Source: Zoogloeaceae bacterium (lineage in GTDB: Bacteria; Pseudomonadota; Gammaproteobacteria; Burkholderiales; Rhodocyclaceae). Taken from it: a stretch of DNA of 5,591 nucleotides. Shown here piece after piece: positions 1 through 5,416 of the stretch. The stretch covers positions 1-5,591 of the forward strand of contig JAISLJ010000201.1 of the NCBI GenBank assembly GCA_031290955.1, given 5' to 3'. The first letter of the stretch is position 1; each line of letters starts with the position of its first letter. The position numbers were made by a program, and so were the translations under genes. Below the pieces are notes generated by a model. That model was not told the DNA's origin, searched no databases, and saw nothing but the letters and a program-made list of their open reading frames with translations.

Positions 1-166
<166 letters not shown>

Positions 167-168
<2 letters not shown>

Positions 169-181
169 GCCGTTACGGCCT
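167..181 (+). other. Short perfect inverted repeat overlapping the thiC stop codon
   Basis: AGGCCG (167-172) and CGGCCT (176-181) form a perfect 6-bp GC-rich stem with a TTA loop; the left arm begins inside the thiC TAG. No run of T follows on either strand, so it is not a textbook intrinsic terminator, although it could slow polymerase or protect the 3' end of the mRNA. The rest of the 164-base convergent gap (169-332) shows one further 6-bp stem, TCCTCC/GGAGGA at 236-256, and no credible gene. Confidence 0.4.
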
Positions 182-332
182 GGAACAGGTATCGAACAGT
201 GAACATTTGGCCGTGATAGCGGACGGTGATTTTTCTCCTCCAAGAAACAAGGAGGAAGCAGTGGCGATCCGGGAAACGCTCCATGTTTTCGGCATCGACC
301 ATCGTCTTTCCGTTTGCCGGGAACGCCTCGAA

Positions 333-1223
333 TCAGCGCAGCAGGCGGTTCAGTTGGTGGCCGAGGCGGATTCCGGCCTCGAAGATGCGGGTCCGGGCGA
401 CTTCGCGGGCGCGTTCGTGGAAGGCCGGGGTGAGGCGGACGCGCGGCGGCCTGCCCGATTTGCCCGGCTTGCCCCGATGCGCGGGATAGACAACCGTGTC
501 GATGAGCGCGGCGCTCTCGGCGCGCCAGAGCGCGACATTGCCTTCAACGGGCGCGGGGCGCTTGCCCAGGGAGGCCAGTTCCCGGGCAAGTGCCTTGCCG
601 CGCAATCCGGAGGGGCCGGGCAAGCCATCCCAGTACGCATGCAGCGAGAGGAAGGGGCGCTTGGGATTGGTCGGATTCTCGACCTCGAAGCCGTTGCCGC
701 CGCCATCCCCGCGTCCGCCGACATGCAGCGGCTGGTGCATGTCGCCCACCAGGTGCAGGAACCAGGGGAGCGCGTAGACAGCCTTGCGGGTTTGTCCCAG
801 ATCACGCGCAAGCTGCGGGATGCGGATGTCGATCTCCCCGCGTTTTTTTGCCCCGGATTCGTTGCGAAAATGCCAGTCCGAATGGCGCAGCATGTCGGGG
901 AAGCCGGGCAGGCGGGGCGTGGGCGGTTCGTTCGCGTCGTGGAAGCGCGGGTCGCGGCGGATGTCGTCCGCCCAAACAGCGGCTTCCAGAAAGACGCCGT
1001 ACTGCACGTCCGCCTCCCGCTGCCGCTTTTTCCAGCGCGGATAGTCAGGGTGGCGCTTCAGGAGTTCGCTGGCCTTCTTGCGAACATCCGGGCGCATTTC
1101 CTTCCAGGCCAGCGCGGCGATCACGCGATGCCCGGCAGCATTCCACGCCTGCGCCAGCGAAGGGAGCAGGAGAAAAAAGGAAAGGAGAAGGCCGCGCCAG
1201 AGAAGATTTTCCACGCGCTTCAT
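333..1223 (-). CDS. Secreted S1/P1-type zinc nuclease (3'-nucleotidase/nuclease)
   Basis: The product has 296 residues. Family members are trinuclear-zinc phosphodiesterases that cleave single-stranded nucleic acid and remove 3'-phosphates, here probably in the periplasm. Seen: a basic N-terminus, a hydrophobic core at residues 11-23 and AQA before W27, so signal peptidase would expose Trp as the first mature residue, as the family requires for zinc binding. All nine expected ligands can be placed: W27, H32, D86 (in WADD), H117 (WHFRN), H157, D161 and H167 (in HLVGDMHQPLH), H195 and D199 (LHAYWD). The length is normal for the family. ATG 1223 was chosen because it starts directly at the signal peptide and lies one base after the stop of the upstream gene (TGA-A-ATG). 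In-frame ATGs at 1265 and 1238 would add 14 or 5 residues, lack a ribosome binding site and fit the signal peptide less well. It is the last gene of the leftward cluster. The physiological substrate is unknown; nutrient scavenging from extracellular nucleic acid is an inference. Confidence 0.93.
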   Translation of the reverse strand: MKRVENLLWRGLLLSFFLLLPSLAQAWNAAGHRVIAALAWKEMRPDVRKKASELLKRHPDYPRWKKRQREADVQYGVFLEAAVWADDIRRDPRFHDANEPPTPRLPGFPDMLRHSDWHFRNESGAKKRGEIDIRIPQLARDLGQTRKAVYALPWFLHLVGDMHQPLHVGGRGDGGGNGFEVENPTNPKRPFLSLHAYWDGLPGPSGLRGKALARELASLGKRPAPVEGNVALWRAESAALIDTVVYPAHRGKPGKSGRPPRVRLTPAFHERAREVARTRIFEAGIRLGHQLNRLLR

Positions 1224-1224
1224 T

Positions 1225-1587
1225 TCACGCCACTGCATTTTCACGGTCTGGGCAGAGCCGGGCATAAAAACTTACGGAGGCGAAGAGCAACAGGGCGAGC
1301 AGGGTTTCGAGCAGCGCGAGCCAGCGGCTGAGGCCCGGGTCGCTCGTGGCGCGCAGGCTGCCTTCCAGAAGGTAGAGAAGGGCAACGAGGGAAGCAAGCT
1401 GGCAGGCGCGGCGACGCCCCCTGAGAATGCCGGGGAGCACGGGAACAAGCGGCAAGGCCTTGGCCGCAAGCCAGGTGCCGCCGGGCAAAACCGGGGCAAG
1501 CCAGAGTTCCCAGGCAAGGCAGAGGCTGATCAGGGCGACGAGGCTTGCCGCCGCCGTCCCGCGCAGGAGGCGGAGCAATGTCCTCAT
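1225..1587 (-). CDS. DUF2069 family inner-membrane protein
   Basis: This 120-residue hydrophobic protein has four likely membrane spans, at about residues 11-32, 37-53, 62-78 and 89-108. The pattern ELWLAP-x3-GG-x-WLA-x-KALPL, then an LPGILRGRR loop, then LLYLLEG and SDPGLSRWLALLE is what I recognise as the DUF2069 family of proteobacterial membrane proteins, for which I know no biochemical function. Its ATG (1587-1585) overlaps the TGA of the upstream PilZ-like gene as ATGA, which points to translational coupling; no independent Shine-Dalgarno is evident. Its TGA is one base before the nuclease start. The same frame stays open far upstream (to 2154), but that extension lies antiframe within the PilZ-like gene and encodes Arg/Pro/His-rich non-protein-like sequence, so the short start is preferred. 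Family assignment is confident; function is unknown. Confidence 0.9.
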   Translation of the reverse strand: MRTLLRLLRGTAAASLVALISLCLAWELWLAPVLPGGTWLAAKALPLVPVLPGILRGRRRACQLASLVALLYLLEGSLRATSDPGLSRWLALLETLLALLLFASVSFYARLCPDRENAVA

Positions 1588-3101
1588 CGCGGCCCGGCGG
1601 CCTGGGTGCGTTCCGGGAAGGGCGTGGCTTCCGCGATCATGAACGCTTCGACATGCCGGTTCTGCTCGCGCATCGTGAGCACATAGACCATGCAGGGCGG
1701 CTTCCCTTCGCGGGCGAGCAGGATGCCGCCCCGGTTCTGTTCGGTAACGATCCCGGTCGGCGTGACCAGGATCGAGGCGCTGGGCAGTGCTGGCGGGCCG
1801 GGCAGGACAAGGACTTCCACCTGCCGTTCCACATTCTGGATGGAAAGGATGGCGGGCGTGGCGGCGGGCGCGAGCACCTGCACGCCAATCTCGATGTGTT
1901 CGGGCGTTTCCGATTGCACCCAGCGGATGATGCCCACCGGGCGCTGGGTGATGCCTTGCGGGGCTTGGGCCTGCGGCGCGTTGGGCAGCAGGGTGATGAT
2001 CTCGCCCACGTCGATGGGATCGGCCACGCCGCTCAGGAACATGAGGGTATAGCCATCCGGGCTTTCGTTGGTGATGATCCACTGGCTCAAGCCAAGATCC
2101 GGCGACAGCTCCGGCTGTTTCAGCGCGGCATGGATTTGGGAGAGACCCATGCACAGCATGCCGCGGTACGATTTGCGATGGCGCGGGAAGCGGCGCTGGC
2201 CGGGGCGGCCCCAGTTGGCAATGAGATGCTCCAGGATGTGAACACCGTCCTGCGGCGAATTCACGAGCTCAAGGATTTCCGGACGGGCGCGCTCCTGGAG
2301 GATATCGTCCAGGTAGATTTGGGTCTGGGTAACGATGTCGTAGCCCGAAAAATAGAGCACCCGCGCGCCCGGCGGCGGAGTGCGGCGATTCAGGGGAAAG
2401 GCGTGGAAATCCTGCTGGAGGGGAATCCAGAACACGCCTTCCGGATGTTTCGGCATGATTTCGGTGATCTGCGCGAGATGGGCGTGTTGCCGGGCGTAGC
2501 TGGCGATGCACGCGATTTCCCGCGCCGTGCAGGTGGCGGGCTTGGCCGTTGCCAGGAGCAGCGCCTCGGTGTATGGGGCAAGCGTGGCGTTCGGGGTTGA
2601 TTGCCAACTGCGCAGGAAGGCGCCGTGCAGGCGTTGCCAGATGCCCAGGCTCGCCGGGCATCCCACGAGATAACCCACGTAGAGATGTGCGCGCAGGCAG
2701 AAGATGGTTCGTTCCAAACATAAGCGGAGATCATCTTCCGGCGCGCCAGCGGCAAGCGCGTTCAGTATCCCCTCATAGCCCAGCGCGAAATCCCCGATCA
2801 CATCCAGCAGGAGGTTGACCTTGCGATAGATGGCCGGACGCAGCGGAATGCGGACGTCCACGAACTGGGATGCCTGCTCTTCAAGGCAACGCTCGAAGCG
2901 CAGAAACATTTCCTCCAGAAGATAGAGCTTCTGGGAGGGCGGCAGTTCCAGCCCCAGGAGCGCTCCCAACTGGGGGGAGACTTCCTCTGCCTTCAGGGTT
3001 TCTGGCGCGGAGGAAAGCCAGTTGGTGAGCAACAATGCCTGTCTTTTGCCGAGAAGGGTCGGCGCAACCGTGATCTTGTCCGACATAAGCCAAACCGCCA
3101 T
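1584..3101 (-). CDS. Large conserved protein with a C-terminal PilZ-like (cyclic-di-GMP-binding) region
   Basis: The product has 505 residues, with no signal peptide or membrane span, so it is probably cytoplasmic. Residues about 55-215 are mostly helical and Leu/Ala-rich. Residues about 247-280 (LYFSGYDIVTQTQIYLDDIL) form a mixed segment. From about 300 the protein looks like a PilZ domain: RxxxR at R309-R313 is followed 31 residues later by NxSxxG at N345-G350, the two motifs that hold c-di-GMP in PilZ proteins. Beta-strand-like segments follow, including VGIIRWVQSE (389-398) and IEIGVQVLAP (403-412), typical of PilZ barrels. I believe related proteins occur in betaproteobacteria, sometimes under vague names, but I cannot name an ortholog. 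The start is uncertain: ATG 3101 has only a weak CGGAA upstream, and ATG 3086 (M6, MSDKITV) is an alternative. The gene overlaps the DUF2069 start by four bases. Being a c-di-GMP receptor is inference from the motifs; the output is unknown. Confidence 0.85.
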   Translation of the reverse strand: MAVWLMSDKITVAPTLLGKRQALLLTNWLSSAPETLKAEEVSPQLGALLGLELPPSQKLYLLEEMFLRFERCLEEQASQFVDVRIPLRPAIYRKVNLLLDVIGDFALGYEGILNALAAGAPEDDLRLCLERTIFCLRAHLYVGYLVGCPASLGIWQRLHGAFLRSWQSTPNATLAPYTEALLLATAKPATCTAREIACIASYARQHAHLAQITEIMPKHPEGVFWIPLQQDFHAFPLNRRTPPPGARVLYFSGYDIVTQTQIYLDDILQERARPEILELVNSPQDGVHILEHLIANWGRPGQRRFPRHRKSYRGMLCMGLSQIHAALKQPELSPDLGLSQWIITNESPDGYTLMFLSGVADPIDVGEIITLLPNAPQAQAPQGITQRPVGIIRWVQSETPEHIEIGVQVLAPAATPAILSIQNVERQVEVLVLPGPPALPSASILVTPTGIVTEQNRGGILLAREGKPPCMVYVLTMREQNRHVEAFMIAEATPFPERTQAAGPR

Positions 3102-3114
3102 GTTCCGAAACTAT

Positions 3115-3351
3115 CTACTCTACCTTGCTCTCCCCGGAAACGCCAAACAAATTCTTGGCAAAAGAAGCCGCGACCGCATGTTTTTTGCCCTTGCGAAAAA
3201 ACGCAGACAATCCGTTACACCCGGACGGCATCCGCCACGCCCGAATTGCCTCCCTCCGGATGGTTTCACCGCGCTCGTTTGCGACGAAACGAACGCCCAT
3301 TTCTTCGATCACGCTCCGGAATCGCCCGATCTGCGGCAAGGAAACGTTCAT
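3115..3351 (-). CDS. Possible small hypothetical protein, 78 residues, upstream of the PilZ-like gene
   Basis: This ORF runs from ATG 3351 to TAG 3115-3117 and ends 13 bases before the ATG of the PilZ-like gene on the same strand. An in-frame TTG at 3363 would add four residues. The translation is basic and of ordinary composition (for example FRSVIEEMGVRFVANERGE near residues 11-29, then a Lys/Arg-rich middle), without a membrane span or a motif I recognise. The 'EEMGVRFVANERG' stretch faintly recalls the C-terminal wing of small HTH regulators, which is not enough for a call. There is no good Shine-Dalgarno, and its start region overlaps the proposed gcvT promoter, which counts against it. 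It may be a real leader gene of the cluster or simply an open frame in the leader. Confidence 0.33.
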   Translation of the reverse strand: MNVSLPQIGRFRSVIEEMGVRFVANERGETIRREAIRAWRMPSGCNGLSAFFRKGKKHAVAASFAKNLFGVSGESKVE

Positions 3352-3376
3352 CACCGAACACAAAATCTGCCATAAT
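3347..3376 (+). promoter_or_regulatory. Candidate extended -10 promoter for gcvT-gcvH
   Basis: CATAAT at 3371-3376 matches five of six bases of the sigma-70 -10 consensus and is preceded by TGC (3368-3370), an extended -10 element. Upstream, around 3347-3353, only a poor -35 (TTCATC or TCATCA, three of six) is present, which is common with extended -10 promoters. Transcription would begin near 3383 and leave a leader of about 47 bases before the gcvT ATG, too short to hold a glycine riboswitch. It lies in the divergent gap with the leftward cluster. Confidence 0.45.
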
Positions 3377-3429
3377 CCGCAGGCTTTTCCGGCTTGTTTT
3401 CCGATTCAACCACGGCAAAGGACATCACC

Positions 3430-4521
3430 ATGCCCAAGACCACCATCCTGAACGCCGCGCACCATGCCCTGAACGCCCGCATGGTGGATTTCGGCGGTTG
3501 GGAGATGCCACTGCACTACGGCTCGCAGATCGGCGAACATCATGCGGTGCGCCGCGATTGCGGCATGTTCGATGTCTCGCACATGTGCGCGCTGGAAATT
3601 GTTGGCCCCGATGCCACGCCCTTTCTCTCGCGCCTGCTCGCCAACAATGTCGCCAAACTGAAGACGCCGGGCAAGGCGCTCTACTCCCCCATGCTGAACG
3701 AGGCGGGCGGAGTGGTGGATGACCTGATCGTCCATCGCCTTTCCGATTGCCGTTACCATATGGTCATCAACGCCGGGACGGCGGAGAAGGATCTCGCCTG
3801 GATGTCCGGGCATCTGGCGGACTGGCATTTGCGGGCCGAGCTTTTCCCCATGCGGGCGGGCGAACGGGCGGTCGCCATGATTGCCGTCCAGGGGCCGAAC
3901 GCGCGCCGAAAAACGTGGGAAGCCGCGCCGGATCTCCGGGCGGCCACGGAATCCCTGCCGCCTTTCTTCGGTGTTGAGGTGGGCCGGATGTTCGTTGCGA
4001 CCACCGGCTACACGGGGGAGGATGGTTTCGAGATCACGCTGCCCGCCGGGCAGGCAGAAGCGCTTTGGCAGGCGCTCCACAAGGCGGGCGCGCAAGCCTG
4101 CGGCCTGGGGGCGCGTGACACCCTGCGGCTGGAGGCGGGCATGAACCTGTATGGGCAGGACATGGATGAAAATGTTTCGCCACTCGACGCGGGTCTGGCC
4201 TGGTGCGTGGATCTCGCCAGCGAACGGGATTTTGTCGGCAAGGCTGCCCTCCTGGCGCAAGGACAGCGCGCCCAGTTCCTGGGCCTGAAACTCCTGGAAA
4301 AGGGCGTATTGCGCGCCCACCAAAAAGTTCGGACACCGCAAGGCGAGGGCGAAATCACGAGCGGCACTTTCTCGCCCACACTGGAGACCGCCATCGCGCT
4401 TGCGCGGCTTCCCCTGGGCGTTGCCGCGGGCAGTGCCGCGCAGGTGGAAATCCGTGGCAAGTGGTTGTCGGCGCAGGTCGTTGCGCCGCCTTTTGTCCGT
4501 CATGGCAAGAAGCTGGCCTGA
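3430..4521 (+). CDS. gcvT: Glycine cleavage system T protein (aminomethyltransferase)
   Basis: The product has 363 residues, the normal length for bacterial GcvT. It takes the aminomethyl group from the lipoyl arm of GcvH, releases ammonia and transfers the methylene to tetrahydrofolate, giving 5,10-methylene-THF in the cytoplasm. Seen: the N-terminal MVDFGGWEMPLHY (18-30), FDVSHM (47-52), NEAGGVVDDLIVHRL (90-104) with the conserved Asp pair D97/D98 that includes the catalytic aspartate, GYTGEDGFEI (193-202), and GARDTLRLEAGMNLYGQDM (227-245) with SPLDAGLAW (250-258) of the folate-binding face. The ATG at 3430 has AAAGGA (3417-3422) about eight bases upstream; the frame is open further upstream, but the family N-terminus fits this start. 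The gene is followed after 56 bases by gcvH. Nothing appears truncated or altered. Confidence 0.97.
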   Translation: MPKTTILNAAHHALNARMVDFGGWEMPLHYGSQIGEHHAVRRDCGMFDVSHMCALEIVGPDATPFLSRLLANNVAKLKTPGKALYSPMLNEAGGVVDDLIVHRLSDCRYHMVINAGTAEKDLAWMSGHLADWHLRAELFPMRAGERAVAMIAVQGPNARRKTWEAAPDLRAATESLPPFFGVEVGRMFVATTGYTGEDGFEITLPAGQAEALWQALHKAGAQACGLGARDTLRLEAGMNLYGQDMDENVSPLDAGLAWCVDLASERDFVGKAALLAQGQRAQFLGLKLLEKGVLRAHQKVRTPQGEGEITSGTFSPTLETAIALARLPLGVAAGSAAQVEIRGKWLSAQVVAPPFVRHGKKLA

Positions 4522-4546
4522 CTCCTTGCCTTGCCCACCATTTTTT
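4504..4546 (+). terminator. Weak hairpin plus T-run between gcvT and gcvH (possible attenuator)
   Basis: GGCAAG at 4504-4509, at the end of gcvT, can pair with either of two CTTGCC copies (4525-4530 or 4530-4535), and six T residues follow at 4541-4546. The loop is long (15-20 bases) and five bases separate the stem from the T-run, so this is a poor intrinsic terminator. Partial attenuation within the gcvT-gcvH transcript is possible; chance is equally plausible. Confidence 0.22.
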
Positions 4547-4577
4547 CGTTTCTCTCATCTATTTTCTGGAGCTGTGC

Positions 4578-4964
4578 ATGAATATTCCCGCCGAACTCAG
4601 ATACACCACGTCCCATGAATGGGCGCGTCTCGAAGCCGATGGTTCCGTGACCGTGGGCATCACCGACCACGCGCAGGAACTTTTGGGCGACCTAGTGTTC
4701 GTCGAACTGCCGGAGGCCGACAAGGCGCTCGCCGCTGGCGAGAACGCTGCCGTGCTGGAATCCGTGAAGGCGGCCGCCGATGTTTACGCGCCCGTCTCCG
4801 GCAAGGTCGCCGCCCGCAACGAGGCACTCTCCGACGCGCCCGAGCAGATCAATCAGGATGCCTACGCCGCCTGGCTTTTCCGGCTCGTCCCTGCCAATCC
4901 GGCGGAATTCGGGCAACTTCTGGACGCCGCAGGTTACAAGGCATTGGTGAACGCAGAGACGTAA
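4578..4964 (+). CDS. gcvH: Glycine cleavage system H protein (lipoyl carrier)
   Basis: The product has 128 residues, the usual size of GcvH. Its lipoylated lysine shuttles the aminomethyl intermediate between GcvP, GcvT and lipoamide dehydrogenase. Seen: the N-terminal RYTTSHEWARLE (8-19) typical of the family; GITDHAQELLGDLVFVELPE (27-46); and the lipoylation loop LESVKAAADVYAPVSG (60-75) with K64 as the acceptor. The C-terminus has INQDAYAAWLFRL (91-103), equivalent to the family's conserved 'NxDPYGxGW' region though partly divergent: the usual Gly before Trp is Ala. The start ATG is preceded by GGAG at 4568-4571 with a six-base spacer, a good ribosome binding site. It follows gcvT by 56 bases, so co-transcription is likely. 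gcvP does not follow in the window. Confidence 0.97.
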   Translation: MNIPAELRYTTSHEWARLEADGSVTVGITDHAQELLGDLVFVELPEADKALAAGENAAVLESVKAAADVYAPVSGKVAARNEALSDAPEQINQDAYAAWLFRLVPANPAEFGQLLDAAGYKALVNAET

Positions 4965-4986
4965 ATCCTGCGGGCAGGGATTTTCC
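4963..4986 (+). terminator. Candidate weak terminator just after gcvH
   Basis: AAATCCTG (4963-4970) can pair with CAGGGATTT (4975-4983) around a CGGG loop, with one bulged G; the left arm starts within the gcvH TAA. Only four T residues (4981-4984) follow or close the stem, so termination would be inefficient. A second short stem, CGGCG/CGCCG with a GGAAA loop, lies at 4990-5004. Together they may mark the 3' end of the gcvT-gcvH transcript. Confidence 0.4.
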
Positions 4987-5023
4987 ATTCGGCGGGAAAC
5001 GCCGTGGATGACTACGTTCTCCA

Positions 5024-5069
5024 TCCCCTTGGGAGGGCGAGAGCGTCACTATGCGCAGGAACAAGGGGA
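5024..5069. repeat. Imperfectly enclosed 8-bp inverted repeat (TCCCCTTG/CAAGGGGA)
   Basis: TCCCCTTG at 5024-5031 is matched exactly by CAAGGGGA at 5062-5069, separated by 30 bases containing a GAGGGCGAGAGCG-like purine-rich stretch. The pair resembles the ends of a small dispersed intergenic element, but no second copy is in the window. Confidence 0.4.
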
Positions 5070-5086
5070 GTTGCATATGGCGGGCG

Positions 5087-5112
5087 CAAAGGAACGGGAT
5101 GGCGTTCCTTTG
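5087..5112. repeat. Perfect 10-bp inverted repeat with 6-base loop
   Basis: CAAAGGAACG (5087-5096) and CGTTCCTTTG (5103-5112) are exact reverse complements around GGATGG, giving the longest perfect stem in the intergenic interval. There is no T-run directly after the arm beyond the TTT in the stem, so it is not a standard terminator. It could be an RNA hairpin, a protein-binding dyad, or part of a repeat element. The left arm overlaps the first of three GGAACG-type direct repeats. Confidence 0.6.
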
Positions 5113-5166
5113 AATTGCCGCACCGCGATTACAGGAACGAGATGGACGTTTGCAGGAACGGGACGG
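5091..5166. repeat. Three degenerate 12-base direct repeats (GGAACGRGAYGG)
   Basis: Copies lie at 5091-5102 (GGAACGGGATGG), 5134-5145 (GGAACGAGATGG) and 5155-5166 (GGAACGGGACGG). Starts are 43 and 21 bases apart, close to two and one unit of about 21 bases, i.e. about two helical turns. The second and third copies are also both preceded by CA, and a partial match, CAGGAACAAGGGG, lies at 5056-5068. They may be iterons, regulator-binding sites or remnants of tandem duplication. Confidence 0.45.
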
Positions 5167-5177
5167 GGCATTTGTAT

Positions 5178-5194
5178 CTTTTGTCATGCAAAAG
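5178..5194. repeat. Small hairpin (CTTTTG/CAAAAG)
   Basis: CTTTTG (5178-5183) and CAAAAG (5189-5194) form a perfect 6-bp stem around TCATG. It is AT-rich and weak on its own; it is listed because it sits among the other stems of the interval. Confidence 0.35.
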
Positions 5195-5246
5195 GCAGCG
5201 AGGAAATTAACGCAGGCGAGGCGCGCCCCTTCTCCTTGCCTCCTTC

Positions 5247-5268
5247 GGAACGCGGCGATGCCGCTTCC
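5247..5268. repeat. GC-rich hairpin with one bulge
   Basis: GGAA (5247-5250) plus GCGGC (5252-5256) pair with GCCGC (5260-5264) plus TTCC (5265-5268), leaving one bulged C at 5251 and a GAT loop. This nine-pair stem should fold stably in RNA. No T-run follows, so termination is unlikely. Confidence 0.5.
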
Positions 5269-5288
5269 TCCCTCCCTCCCTTCCTTTT
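5264..5288. other. 25-base homopyrimidine tract with CTCC repeats (G-rich minus strand)
   Basis: Every base from 5264 to 5288 is C or T. The centre (5267-5284) reads on the minus strand as GG-AA-GGG-A-GGG-A-GGG-A-GG. Five closely spaced G-runs could form a two-tetrad G-quadruplex; only three runs are GGG, so a three-tetrad form is not supported. The CTCC repeats are also prone to slippage. Confidence 0.45.
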
Positions 5289-5300
5289 GGAAAGAAGGAA
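5281..5300. repeat. Hairpin capped by a GGAA (GNRA-type) tetraloop
   Basis: TTCCTTTT (5281-5288) pairs with 5293-5300 (AGAAGGAA), including one U-G pair, around GGAA at 5289-5292. As RNA on the + strand, the loop fits the GNRA tetraloop pattern, an especially stable cap. It directly follows the homopyrimidine tract. Confidence 0.45.
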
Positions 5301-5362
5301 TCAGTACCAAAATGCCGGTAACTTTTTCCGGACTCCTTCTATTCTCCTTCAATATCGCGTAT

Positions 5363-5380
5363 AACTATATGAATATAGTT
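5363..5380. promoter_or_regulatory. AT-rich palindrome, candidate operator upstream of the last gene
   Basis: AACTATA (5363-5369) and TATAGTT (5374-5380) are exact reverse complements with a TGAA spacer; with one inserted T the symmetry can be stretched to AT at both ends (5361-5383). An 18-base AT-rich dyad in otherwise GC-rich DNA, directly upstream of a promoter-like pair of boxes, is what a dimeric repressor or activator site looks like. The ATATGAATAT core recalls operators of ArsR/SmtB-type repressors, but this is a loose resemblance. A TATAAC box at 5360-5365 overlaps the left arm. Confidence 0.5.
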
Positions 5381-5388
5381 TATTTTTC

Positions 5389-5416
5389 TTTCCAACGTTC
5401 TCCGAGGCTTTATACA
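5389..5416 (+). promoter_or_regulatory. Candidate sigma-70 promoter for the gene at 5497
   Basis: TTTCCA (5389-5394, four of six against TTGACA) and TATACA (5411-5416, four of six against TATAAT) are separated by 16 bases. The start of transcription would be near 5423, giving a leader of about 75 bases. The palindrome at 5363-5380 would then sit just upstream of the -35 box. The boxes are modest matches, so the alternative TATAAC at 5360-5365 cannot be excluded. Confidence 0.35.

Noticed and set aside
236..256. TCCTCC/GGAGGA stem in the convergent gap as a terminator
   Set aside because: The T-run (230-234) lies on the wrong side for plus-strand termination, and on the minus strand the stem is followed by A residues, so neither strand has a stem followed by a U tract.
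1545..2600. Plus-strand open frame (351 codons) opposite the PilZ-like gene
   Set aside because: The Asp/Gly/Arg/His-rich translation has no recognisable domain, while the opposite strand encodes conserved motifs and is locked into an operon.
3364..3429. Glycine riboswitch upstream of gcvT
   Set aside because: The leader from the proposed transcription start is about 47 bases and the whole divergent gap is under 80 bases, too short for a glycine aptamer; no conserved core is seen.
3406..4503. Minus-strand open frame (365 codons) opposite gcvT
   Set aside because: It mirrors an intact, unmistakable gcvT; the translation has no protein-like pattern or ribosome binding site.
5056..5166. GGAACG-type repeats as a CRISPR array
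   Set aside because: The repeats are only about 12 bases, degenerate, unevenly spaced (43 and 21 bases) and without cas genes nearby.
4849..5352. Minus-strand open frame (167 codons) after gcvH
   Set aside because: It extends antisense into gcvH and crosses all the intergenic hairpins; composition is low-complexity and no start signal is evident.
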